Source: Phylloscopus collybita | Lineage: Eukaryota; Chordata; Aves; Passeriformes; Phylloscopidae | NCBI GenBank assembly: GCA_027886175.1 | Contig: JAJNNQ010000024.1 | Location: 28,499,001-28,563,000, forward strand | Direction: 5' to 3' | DNA length: 64,000 nt | Shown here: piece after piece, positions 1 to 12,400 of the stretch | How the letters are laid out: every line of letters starts with the position of its first letter | Position numbering within the stretch: position 1 is the stretch's first letter | The notes under the pieces: generated by a model | What the model was told of the DNA's origin: nothing | What the model saw: the letters and a program-made list of their open reading frames with translations, nothing else | Database searches by the model: none | Translations under genes and position numbers: made by a program

Positions 1-219
1 GTGGGCAGATGATCAAAGCTGCCTGGCATCGGATGTCTCCAGGGGAGCTCCTGGGAGTTGAGCAGTGCTCATTGGTGAGGGAGCTGAATGCTGCAGCAGT
101 TGGGTCCAAGTACTTTTCCAACTTGCCAGCAAGAAGTGACAATACTAGGCTTTAGCCTAGAAGTGGGCTGTATGGACTATGCCATGCTCCAACTCTTAGG
201 AGCTCCCTTGGCTCCTTAC
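1..219 (-). other. HGD intron 13, donor end only
   Basis: This is intron sequence after exon 13. No match to the expected last exon (AFMFESS..., about 49 residues) is present on the minus strand here, so that exon must lie left of the window. Confidence 0.85.
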
Positions 220-401
220 CATGGTCCCGTCTGCAACCCGCTCCGGCTCCAGCTTGGCTTTGCTCGCCTTCTCAAAGCAGTCAGCATCTGGCCCGTGAGG
301 GGTCATCATGCTGTGCAAGCTGCCACCTCCTGGCTGGAAACCTTCCTCCTTTGCTTCATAGTGGCCTTTGATGAGCCCCATGAACTCGCTCATACAGTTC
401 C
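220..401 (-). CDS. HGD: HGD exon 13 (residues 336-396, iron ligands Glu341 and His371)
   Basis: It completes Arg336 and then encodes [40 protein letters not shown] and [20 protein letters not shown]. The acceptor is CCTGCAG and the donor GTAAGG after the ATG for Met396. Glu341 (in MSEF) and His371 (in TPHG) are the remaining two iron ligands. Residue 367 is Met where human has Thr. Confidence 0.97.
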
Positions 402-3400
402 CTGCAGGAGGCAAAGAGAAGAGGATGCAAAGAAGGGTGGTTGGGAGGGATCACAGACAGGCTGTGAGCTCCTTGAAACCCATGAGCTAAGCTGGGCCAA
501 GCGGAGTGGAAGTTTCTAGACAAGGTATCTTGCTAGGGGACATCAGGGATCCTACAGGTAATGCTTGTAAAGTTGTACAGGATTTTATTACCTGGATTCA
601 GAAACGGAGCTTCCTGATGAAGGACGTTCATTAGAAAGCACCTGAATGAAGGTGCTTCATTCCATCAATCCCTAAATGACATTGGTAAACCTGTGCTTTT
701 CCTACCATCTCGAGCTGTGTTAGTAATACACCTGCATATGGTCTGCATGGTGTAACCTGATTTTAGAGACTTGGATTAGGGATTGTGAAGCATTGGAAAG
801 GAAGTTCTGTGTAATCATCCCTGTGTTACAACATACCTGGTCAACAGCCTTATGGGAGAGCTTGTTCTGCTGTCCCAGGTTATAAGCAGGAAATTATTTT
901 GATACTCTTCTGCCACCTCTAGTGCAGTCAGGCACTTCATTACCTTATTCTTTTAATTCTTGCATTGTCTGCCTATTTCTCTACAGCCACTGTATGCCCA
1001 AAGACAAAGAGCCAAGTTCTGTCCTTCCCTGAGGGTCATTTCAGTAGACCCTCTTAGGCAAGGAGGGTTATATCTAATTCAGTATTTGCTGAGTTATGCT
1101 CCCTGTAAGGAAAGTACATTAACAGCTGTCATCCAAGCTTTCAGCTTTCCTACACCTGATGTGACTAAACAATATGGCAACTTTCTGCTCTGCAGTTAGC
1201 TTTGGCAAAACCAGGACATGCTTCCGTAGTTATTTATATATAGCCCTTTTTAACCACTAGTTCTGTCTTTGTTAAGTACAGTCCAGGGTCTGAAATGTTT
1301 AACAGCAAAACTAATTTAGCTCAAAGCAGGGTTGGCCTATATATGTATGCAAACATTCATTAATTTTCATTCCAAGTTGTCAGTGTCTCATGTAAGACTG
1401 AATAGTTACAAACTTTTCATTGAACCCACTCATGTACTGCACTTGGCACATTTCAACTGCAGTACAGACCCTGAGAGCTGGATAGCCAATTTGTCTCCAA
1501 CAGGAATTTTAGTATATCTTAGGAAGACTGAGCAAGTAAGTAGGAAACCAGCCTGGAACTTAGGAGATGGGCAGAGTTTAGTCTCTTTTTCGCTATGCAA
1601 ATTTCATATGCGAACCCAAACAATTTAGGTGTGCCTCCCTTCCCTATTAATTAAATAGTGTTGTCTACAAGCAGGATGTTGTGAAGTTAAGATCTCTTAG
1701 TGGGCAGTAGGTCTTAGGGACTCACCATCATGAGAATCGCATAAGCACTCTCTCGGACAGAATTAATATATGCCCATGGTATGGAAGGCATATCAGAGAT
1801 TTTCAGTCTAAGTTCAAAAGTACTTAGGAGTAATTCACAGCCTCTAAGGATGTAAATGTAGCCAGGAGAAGTCAGTATTTACAATCAGCACAGCCCCCTT
1901 TGTATGTGAAATTGCTGTGGTGTCTAAGAGGAATATTTTTGAAGCACCATTGCTATACTTCGGGCAAAGTTAATGAAATATGAAAAACCTTAACTCTTGA
2001 GTGCATCAAAATTCTCTAAACACAGGCTTTCTACTGCACCTGAGAAGAGGAGGCAACAAAGGATTTCTGGCAAGCAAAATAAGCCTCTTATGAGGGAGTT
2101 CAGCAGAACTGAACTTGTTGAAATCAATATGGTACTTCTATCACGGACTTGCTCAGTCCTGCTATACCTCTTAATGCAACGAGATTCTTGTCATAGCACT
2201 AATTTCAGAGTAATAATGTGTGCAGTGTCTTGATAGTTGACTATCCCAGTGTCTGCCTTACTCACTCAAGCTCTTCCCCTCTATGGCTGGGGTAGAGCAG
2301 ATGACCAATCTGCTCATCATGAGTTTAGTGCTCAGGCTTATGGCTGAGGTACTGTGGTCAAGTGAGTAGCTATGGCAGCCACAGCTGTCCTCATGGGTAC
2401 TTTTAGATCATCCCAACATGGGCAAGAGAAGGAGAGTTCTTTGTGTCTTTTAGCACAGACAAAGCAAGGTTGAACAACTTCATATTTTTTATGGCTCACA
2501 ATGCATCTGTGTAAAATTAGCACAGCTTTGCTGATGAGCAGCAATTTCATAGTAGTTAATCAGCAGTGTGTCTCACCTCTTAGGGTCTAGAAAAAGTGTC
2601 TTGGCACTATCCCAGCCAGTCAGGACATGTGTTTTCATGTCACTCTCATTATTGCAAATGAAAGCAGAATGACAGGGCAGGACTTTGCCTGTGGGATTCA
2701 CTCAGAGGACTGCAGAGCTGCCTGCTATGCTTGCAAGTGCCACTAATTCTGCTGGCCTCCAAGGTGCTTGGAAATAATCTAAGTAGCAGAATGAACTGGC
2801 TGTTAAACTGTGGTTGGTATGTGTGCAGAAAGCCTCTCAGCACTTCAGAGTGACCACAGCATGGTCACTTAATAGCTTCTGAGATGGAGCCTCTTAGCTG
2901 TTGATGTAAGGGGTGTAGGATGGCCAAGCTTTTCCCCCTCAATCTCACAGAGCAGGGTGCCTCATCCTATCCCTGGGAGGGCAGTCCCATGTCGGGAACT
3001 GGATTTCTAGCATCCATTCAATGCAATATGTTGCCATGCTCTGCCAAGACGATGCCAAAAAACTGCCAAAAAGAAATCAGCTCGGCGGATGGCAACCAAA
3101 TCCAAAAATGCCTGAGAAGCCAATTCCTCATCACTGGCTTCTTAAGTGCGAAGCAGTACCTCCATCACTGTGCAGGTGGTGAAGAAGGGCTGAGGAGAGC
3201 CTGTTCCCTCCTTTGCTGTAACTCTGGTCTCACCATACAAGTGCCAGCTCTACACCCCTCTGTGCTTTTCACCGCTTGTAATATGATATTTCCCTTTCTC
3301 CTGTTCTCTACCTATGTACTCTAATGAGATATTAAGTGATTCATGGCTGGATGACAGGACAATATCTGACTCATTTGTACAGTGCCAAGTTCAATATGCA

Positions 3401-6400
3401 CCCAGGCTGTGTGGGAGCCCCTCGACTACAGATACATCCATCTATGCAGAAGCAATGAGCCCATCACCTCTGAGTTTTCCTGAGACGCTTTAAATAGGAA
3501 CATCTTGGTATTTGTCCATTTTCCAGGGAGGACTGACTAACTCCAAGAAGCTGACTAACTGAGCCAAGGACAACAAAGCAGACTGCTGCTCCCCTGAGCA
3601 TGCTCCCAAATGAATGGAGACTTGTTTCTTTTCTGCAGTCCTGGACTCAAGCAGAGCCAAGAAAGCGCAGACGTACGGTGATAGTAAGGTGGACGGAAGG
3701 TGTTGTTTGCTACCCCCCATCGTGGGGGGAATATGACAAAGTCAGCCAGTGCCACTCCAGCACGGGTTGTCTTGGCTGTCAGGACAGTGAAGATGGAAGG
3801 ATCCTGGAAAAAAGCAAAGTGAAAAAGCATGAAACAGAGCAGGGCTCAGAGCTGTCTGCTCAGGTCACCTGGGTGGTAAACCTGACTGATACAGCCTCTC
3901 CCTAGCCTAAACTCTTTTGTCACCTGCACCTGATAGCATGGATGAGATTTGGGACCCTGGGGGACAGCACTCAGCATCCCAATTCCATGCTGTCCATGGG
4001 GGACAAGAAATGGCTCTGGATGGTTCTTCCTTTGAGCAGCTTAGACAATCCTTCCCCATCCTGGCCCTTGTAGCTGAGAGCATAGATGAGGAGGATGGGC
4101 AATACTGCAAGATGATCTACTGCAATTCCAGGAGCAGTCTCCAACACTCGTACCACAAAACCACACCTTTTCCTTAGCCAATCATGGAGGACAGGAACAT
4201 CCTGCTAGAGGCATTTAGCCTCATGGCCCTGTTAGTTTACAAATGGAGAAGAAATTGCAGAGGAATTGTGGCTTGTTGAAATCTCTAGTCCAGTAAAATG
4301 ATTTTCTGGGCTTTGATCCCAAATCCGTCCTTCTCCTGGCAGATTTTCCTGAAGTTTTAAACAATACTTTCTGTTGGTTTTCTCACTAGAAATGCTCCAG
4401 TCTCCCTTGCACACCCACTTGCATTGCTGTGGGCACCTCTCCCACTGGACTGGTTTCCTTTTTAGATGAGTTGCTCACATTAGTTTTGGCTTTAGCTATT
4501 TTCCATAAAATCTGAAATTATTACAATGAAAGCTGCCAGCTCTTCAAAATTAAATTCAGTGCTGGACTCAGAGGAACCAGAGGAAGGAGTCTGTCCAATA
4601 GCAAGAAATAAATCAAGGCAGGAATTTGAAGCAACAGATTTTTTGCTGAGTTGCACAGTGTACGTTGGCATCAGTATTCATTCCTCCTCCAGGGCACAGA
4701 AATTCTATGCTAAGCTGCACAGAGCTGTCTTAAGAAGCTGATCAACCTCCATGTATATCTTTGAACCGCAAAGGAGGACATCTTCTCCTATAAAACCTTG
4801 GTTTGGACCCAGGGAAAGCAGCACAAAAGATTTCACACTTTTTTAGAGCTCAACATATTTTTTAAGAGGTGCAGAGCCCCTGGAGCTCAGGGTGGGTTTG
4901 GCTGGTACGGTAGCCACAAAATTTTGCTTTGCCTTGCCCAGTTCCAGAACTTACCGCGTGGTCAAAAGCAACAGCGTTAATGACCATGAATTTTTCCAGG
5001 TGGTATTTGTACGGTGTGTAGTTCCCATGCCAGGCTACAACATTGTAGGGGGAGTGATCCTAGCAAAGCAAAGAAACAGAGGATTACCCACATACAGCCT
5101 TCTAACATGCTGCACATGTGCAGGATGCTGCTCTTTCCCAAGTGAAAAGTGGGTTTAGTACTGATTAGAGCTACACTGGCAGCTCTTTAAGCACAGCCCA
5201 GTGCTGTGAGGATGAGGTTTTCCTAAGCATTTCTGCTTGGTGAGCCTCAGCCTTCCCTCTGGGGTTTAGTCTCTAAGAGCTTTTGAGTGCTCAGGCAGTG
5301 TTTGGACAAGGCCAGCTGCAACACCAGCTCTCTGGTAAGGATACTCTGGATTTTCAGGGTAGCACCAGCTCCTCATTTCTGCGTTGTCACTATAAACATA
5401 TGGGGACAAAGACCACGATTGAGCTTTTGGACAGCAAAGTCTTCACAAAACTGAGGGTCCTCAGCTGGAAAAATGAGTGACCCAGGAAAACAAGGGCTCA
5501 GTTCTGCTCCACATAACTGAGCAGGACATTTTGAGATGACATCCGTACTACTGAGCTGCATATCCTGAGCCATGCACTGGCAGTCACTGCACTTCAGTGT
5601 TACCTGTTCTCCCAGGGCATCCTCACCTGCTGGGCTGCAAACAGCTTGCCCTGGTACTTGCTGATCACTGTGTAGCCCCCTGGCACCTGGCGGTCCTCGT
5701 ACCATGCCACAGGCACCAAGAAGTCACGTGGGTTGGCCAGGCCATTGGCTCCTGGGAAAGAAGGAGAGGTGACAAAGCTCGTTGGGCAATCTGCTAGTGA
5801 AGTGAGAGGCTGGTGGAATTTCCTGGCTTTGTGGGTGCCATTCTGTGTTATGAATGACCCAACTGGTTCTTGGCCCACCATGAAATCTGAAATAGTCATG
5901 TACTTCTCGTGCTCCTATGAGTAGGCAGTTGTAATTCGTGCTAGTGTTCAAGTCCATGCTCCCTTTGTGACTAAGACAGGTCTCCGCTACTTGCCTTCTG
6001 AACGAGATTAGTATGTCATCCTCAATTAAAGGCATGTAACAACCAGGAATTAAGTGGAAAATGGAGGATGAATTGCTCTCTGTTCCTGGGCAGGATGCTT
6101 AGCCATGCAGAAGTTACAAGGCATGTCACGAGGAGGCCAAATGCATTTCTGAATGCTAACAAAGAGAGCAATAAAATAGTGATACCTACAGACTCAGGGC
6201 ATACTGAGGGGTTGCTTAATGTGAAGAGTACATTTTCAAAGTGCAAAGCACCATACGGGTGCTGGAGCATTCTTCTCCTCATTAGTATTATTGTTACAAA
6301 GTGGTTTTGAATTTCTTGGATAAAAATGCAGACATTACTACCTGCTGCTAAGGTTTAACAGTCACTGCTTTTCTCCAGCTGTCACTTTTTTCCAAGTGAA

Positions 6401-9400
6401 AAGTGAAGTTAAAATAAAGTAAGACTGAAATACAAAGGATCTTGGTCTCTGAGGGGAAGGCAGGTAGGTGGTGAAGAGGAGCTCTTATAATTACCACCTC
6501 CTGAAAAGATTTACAGGCAAGTGCACTCTTTTTCTTTTCTCCAGAAAGTAAGCCTTATAATAGTTTCCTGGCTTCTGGAGACAAAAAATAAAAAAAATAA
6601 AACCAAACCAAACCAAACCAACAACAACAAAAACCCCACAAGAAGCCCCAAAAACCCACCCCAAACCAAAATCCCAAAGAAAGTCTAACTGTGTCTGAAA
6701 AACTAGCTAATGGGAAAACTTATTACAAACAGGCTGGGCAACCATATCAGTAATCTAGTGGAGTAGGCACAGGGTAGGATAAGTGGGGGAGGGCAGAAAG
6801 CTGCAGCTGGCTAAAAGGCAAGCTGTTGAAAAATCACTGTAGGCTCCATGTGGAAAATTATGTGCCCAGCATGTCATACAGAGAAGATGCTCAAGTGGGG
6901 TTCCATTGAACAGCTGCAGATTGGGTTGGTTCTCCACTGCAAGAAGGACAAGCTTCACTGTCACCATGGCCATGAGATACAAATGCCCTTGAATGCAGCA
7001 GATGTGCCTCACCAAGTTTGTTACTGATTGATAATACCAGTTAATTTGCTTGAAGCATGGACAATCCTTTAGATCAGGCTGAGAGGTAAAAATATCGAGT
7101 GGGGGAAAAAAAACCCAATCCAACCTAAACAAAACAACCAACCCCAAAACACCAGTCTGAAAGTGGAGAACTGTTGGCACTGGTTTTGTAGTTATTTTAG
7201 CTGTTGTTACAAGAGGAGTTTCACTTCCCTTCCCCGAGACAATCTCTAAAGTAGGAGTAACCAGGAGGTGTTTTTCTCAGCAAGATAAATTTGGAGGCAA
7301 GTACCCAAAGGATAAGGGAGGTGACATAACCTGAACTGAGCACTACCAGAAAGCTGACTGGGAAATCATGGTGTGGGCAGCAGGCCTACAGATGCTGTGT
7401 CCCCTCGCAATATCTTTGACATGGCAGCAATGGGCTGTGCCTTCATGATCTGTGACTCTGCACAGAGCAGGAGGCATCTGGCACAGAGGATCTGTGATTT
7501 ATGAGAGCTAGACCTGCACTCAGTGAAAGCAGATCCTCCCCAGCAGCACCACACAGAGATGTGAATGTGTTGCTGATCCAAGTCCTGTGCTGCTCATTTT
7601 ATTGGTTTCTAATTCTCCAGAGGAAGCAGTTTCTAATGCTAAAGCACTCCAAGGTTCCTCTGTTAACAGGAGTAGGTGGGAAAAACCACTTGATTAAAGC
7701 TAAAGTGGGCCTTCAGGAATATCTCATTTTCAGCTGTCTCTGAAATCTGCCCTTCCTTTTACCAGGAAAATTCTCTCCTATCACTCCGGTTTATGCCGTA
7801 TTTGTAAGTATGAGGCATCAGTGGTGATGGCATTTTGGGTTTCTTATGGTAGGAACAGGTTCAGAGCCAGCAGTTGGGGACACACTGACCAGAACTGAAA
7901 AGAAAATAGTAGAAAAGAGGGTGGGAGAGAAGTTGTCCCTTCAGTGCCAGGGGAATCTCTGGACAACTGGTCTGTCACATTTTTTGGACAGATGCTTGCT
8001 CTTCTGGGGAATAACAGTGTTGGAATGAAAAGCATCTTTGTGAAGGAGCATGTGCATGGGAGGATGTGATGGATTTGGGCTTGCAATTCATGCCTGTCCC
8101 TATGAAATTCACTGCAGGTCTAACAGGAGATCATTACCAATGGGTCCCAGGTCAGGCAGCTCGAAGTGTGCTCCATACACCTCCAGGATGTAGCCTCTGG
8201 TCTCTCCAAACACCTCCACACTGAAACGCATTCCTTGCTGGAAAATAAAGAAAGATACTAGGATCCTCCCAGGACTTTGCTGACAAACCATGAGCAGCTG
8301 AGTGCAGGAGTTGGCTGGCTCTGAGCCACAGGCAAGGTGCATTCAGCCCTTACCTGGATGACACAGATTTCGTTGGGCTCCACTAGCATCTTCCCAAACT
8401 CAGTTGTGATGAGCAGTTTTCCTTGCTGGGGCACTGCGGAAACAAAATGCAGGCAGAGGAGCTGAAGCAGTGTGATGATTGCCATCTTCTCTGTCCCTGT
8501 CAGAACATCTAGGCTCCAAGGAAGAGCAATGGGCCCTTTCTGACACAGCTACACAGGGAGTCTGGGCTCCCATGCAGGCTCTTGCAGCAGAGACACCTGC
8601 ACTGGAGTGAAACTTCCTGACCAGCCCCATCATCCCCACATCACAGAAGGTACTTGTATGAGCCAAAGCTTCATGGCCCCTTGGTATAAGGTTTGCACCA
8701 CAGTACAAATAAATGGGACTTGATGCATTTGGGTCCATGCCTCTCTGTCTCACAATCTTCATATGAAACAGTGCATGTACCCATCTTTGCTACCTACAGC
8801 ATGAGATGTCTGGGAGTAACTGCTTCCTGAGGGTAGAAGCAATACTCTGCTAACATCTGCATTGGTTTCCATGACTGTCGTGGCACAGAAGAGCTCACAT
8901 TCTGACTTGAAAAACTAGCAGATTTACAAAACCTGCCCTGGCAGTTTTGCTTCACAGTAGTGAGGGAGGTGAGTGAGAACAATTTAATAGCTCTTTGATG
9001 GGACAAATGTTCCTGTTGGTGTCCCGAAGGCATTCCTGTTCCTTTCTCAAGAAAGATACGAGCAAATATCTGACTTCTGATACCACTCAGAATATTTTTC
9101 AGCATGTGTGGACTTTATGTGTCAACCTCCACACTCACTGTGGCAGTCTGGTTGCCTGAGGCTGGCACAGCACGGGAGCTAAGCTGCTGTGCCAAATAAT
9201 CTTGGGCTAAAGCAACAAAGGCATCTAACTGTAAGCTGTTCAGAAATCCTGAGCTTTATGATTTCCAGAAAACCTCTGCTTGTGGCGTGTCTAATACCAG
9301 TCTGGGGAGCACTGGGAAATGATCCCTAAGCACCATGGCAAGGAAGCTGGGTCACTGCTCAAAGAGTTGAGGTCTGGCACAGGAGCCGTGCAACTCGCCC

Positions 9401-12400
9401 AAGAGCCGAGCTGGTGCCAGACCACCAAACTGCATGGCATGGGGGTGACGCCAACTCTCTCCTCCAAATCTTGGCTGTAGAGCCCCAGGAGGAAAATAGA
9501 AGCCAAAGCACCAACTCACCAATCAGGAAGTCGCCATCCGAATTATAAAGGCACCTAAATAAAAAGGGAAACAGTAAGGTTAAGGTGCTATAAGCCCCAT
9601 GCATTTGTGCACATCACAGCCACAGCTGGGGAGTTTTGAGCTGGGAGACTGACATGGCAGTGTTTCACAAACTCACAGAATATTCAGAGTTGGAAGAGAC
9701 CCACAAGGATCATCAAGTCCAACTCTTAAGTAAATGGCCCAGCCTGGAAGCAGGATGTTCACTGGCCTCTGCCAGGTCCCTGCCTTTGTACTCATGGGCT
9801 GTTGTAAGCTGGGGAGTGGGCCTGATTTCCCCCCTGAACCGCTGCAGGGAGCAGCAATGCCTGCTGCATGTGTGTTGGATTCTGAGAAGCAGCTAGAGTA
9901 CCTAAATCCAACACATCTCCTCTTGCTGCACCCCCATGTCCAGCTCCCTACTTCTCTTGGTGGTTCCTCACCCACTCCTCTGGTGTTTGACCACAGAGCA
10001 CAACCCGCTGTGGATGTGGAGAACACGCTTGCCTGTGCACACAGGAGCTCAGGACATGCAGGGATGCTGGGAGCTGGACTCAGGTGGCAGACAGACAGAC
10101 AGACAGACAGACAGCCAGCCTGGAGCAGCCTGAGCCAGCAGCATAGCAGGCACTGACCTGTCGATCATGGAGGTGTTGCAGACAAAAATATGGACAGCGA
10201 TGCCATTGCGTCCTCTGGGCTCACCGGCGCCACACAAGGTGTGCAGTCCCTACAGGCAAACCCAAAGTACCAGCAGTGAGCAGAAGGCAGGAGAGCAGGG
10301 ACAGCCCTCTTTCCTTCCCTCATCTCACCCTCTTGCTGGCTCTCACCTCCTCTCTCACTTCCCACACCACTGCCAGCCCTTCTCTGTGTGGCCTTTTGTC
10401 AAATGTGTTGGATTCTCTTTAATATAACAAGGGTTTCTTAAAATCCACGTAAGCTAGTGTTTTCCAGCTAAGGGTCTGGGGAAAACTGAGGGTTGGGTCT
10501 TTTTTTATTTTTTTCTTTTCTTTAAGAGTTCCTTGAAAGGCAATGAAGAAAATCAAGCCCACTGACAGTTGCTTGAAATCTGCAATCCTCTCCCCTCCCA
10601 TAGATGCTCTGCTGGTCCAGTGGTTTCAAAACTGCCAATATTAACCAAATTCTGAGCATCTTGTGTGACCTGCCACCCCCGAGGGGAAACAGAGATGGTT
10701 CTCCAACTTACGCTCACAAAGTCCATCTTGTTCTGAGGGGCTTTTGGAATCTCAAAAGGTTTCCATCGCAGCTAGATTGCAGCAAAAAAAAACAAGAAAG
10801 AGGTGCCAGTGATCAGAACATGAATGGAGGTAATTCAAAAAGAAAATAGACCCCTGTCCTCCCCCTGCTTCTCCTTGCTGAGGTAGCTCTCTCTTTCCTC
10901 ATTTCCTTGATCATCTACTTTACATGTGGTTGGTTTTCTTTTTGGTTTGGGTTTTGTGTTTGTTTGTTTGTATGTTTGTTTTGGTTTTTTGGGGGGAGGG
11001 GGCTTTAAAAAAGTTTAATCATAATTTTGTAAAGTAATTGGCAGGCCTGTGTAGTGCCAAGGTTAAAAAAAATCCTATTTAAAATCTGTTTCTATTAATA
11101 ACAGCACTTCCAAAAGCAAAGAAATCCAGATCAGCCAGCTTTCCAGTCAAATTGTTATGGTCCTGTGCTCTATGCTGAATGATTCAGTCCTTCTGTGACC
11201 CAAACATGACATTCTTGTTTGCTCCACCTTGTTTTCCCCATGTCCAAAGCAGAAATAGCTCTGCCTGCATGAGCAGGAGCTATGAGCAGCACTAATTACT
11301 TCTTGCAAAGCCTATTGAGGTCTTCAAATAAAAAGTGCCAGAGGAGACCAAAATATTTGTTGGATTTGAATCCACCTGCATCCTCTCAGAAGAAGTTCCA
11401 CTGTTTATGTTTGTTGGGGTTTTTTGGTTTGGTTTTTTTCGGGTTTGTTGAATTGTTTGTTTGTTTGTTTTTTACTGTGACATTTGTTATTGGTATTATT
11501 TTTCTCCCTGCCTCTCATTCATAGCTTCCCTTTTTCACCTCTGCTCCAGTCTGGAGAGCTTTCTTCTCTTTCAGCATTTCTTGCTGAGTTGCCACCCCAT
11601 ATTTTTTCATCTCGTTTGACTCCTTTTCAGTTTTGTCATCTGTTTCTTCTGTAATTCTGCCATTGTCCTTGGGTAATTTTAAAGTGTCATTTTTTCCCAT
11701 TGACTTCAATGGGCTTTGCATAAGGTGCCTCCATATGGCCATCTTTTTAGATGGATGAGGACTGCTGAAGCTCCTTAAGTATCTGGGTGAAATACAAAGC
11801 ATCGCGGGGAAGAGTAGGTGTTGTCCAACAAACTGAACCTTGTCCCTGGCTCTGCTTCAGAGAGGATAAGAAGGAAAGCAGGCAGGTGGCTCCCACTTCC
11901 TGCCAGGAAATAACTCTTCTGGGTTTGGTGGCAAGAGAGGGGGTGGGCAGGAGCTTTGCTGCTGTCTCCTTAGACAAAAAAAAAAGGTACTACACGTAAA
12001 TGGTTTCAAGTGCTTGAGAGCTAGGCATCTTGGAATTACTGTAATCATAAATAATTGTAGATGTAGGGTGCAGAAGGGCATCAAGGATGGATGAGGTGAT
12101 AACAGAAGTCATTGGAGCTTCATCTGGGAAGGAGCACCAAAGGCATGTAAATATGAGGCTGTCACTGCGCCTTGGTCAATGGCTGGAAAACATATTTCAG
12201 CAGATCTGGGAAATTATTTAGACAAATGGTGAGGCTGCCAGGAGGCTGGAAATTAGCTAATCATGATGCATCAAAGGGCAAAACCTGAGAGAAGTGAAAA
12301 CCAATGACCGTGAGATGATGTTGAGAGGAGAATGGCAACAGATTAGCAAAACCAAATGTTCTGGGGCTGGCAGGGAAGAAATCATGATTAAAGACAACGG

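Noticed and set aside
1768..1795. Short inverted repeat ATATGCC...GGCATAT
   Set aside because: Only seven paired bases with an eleven-base loop; easily expected by chance in 64 kb.
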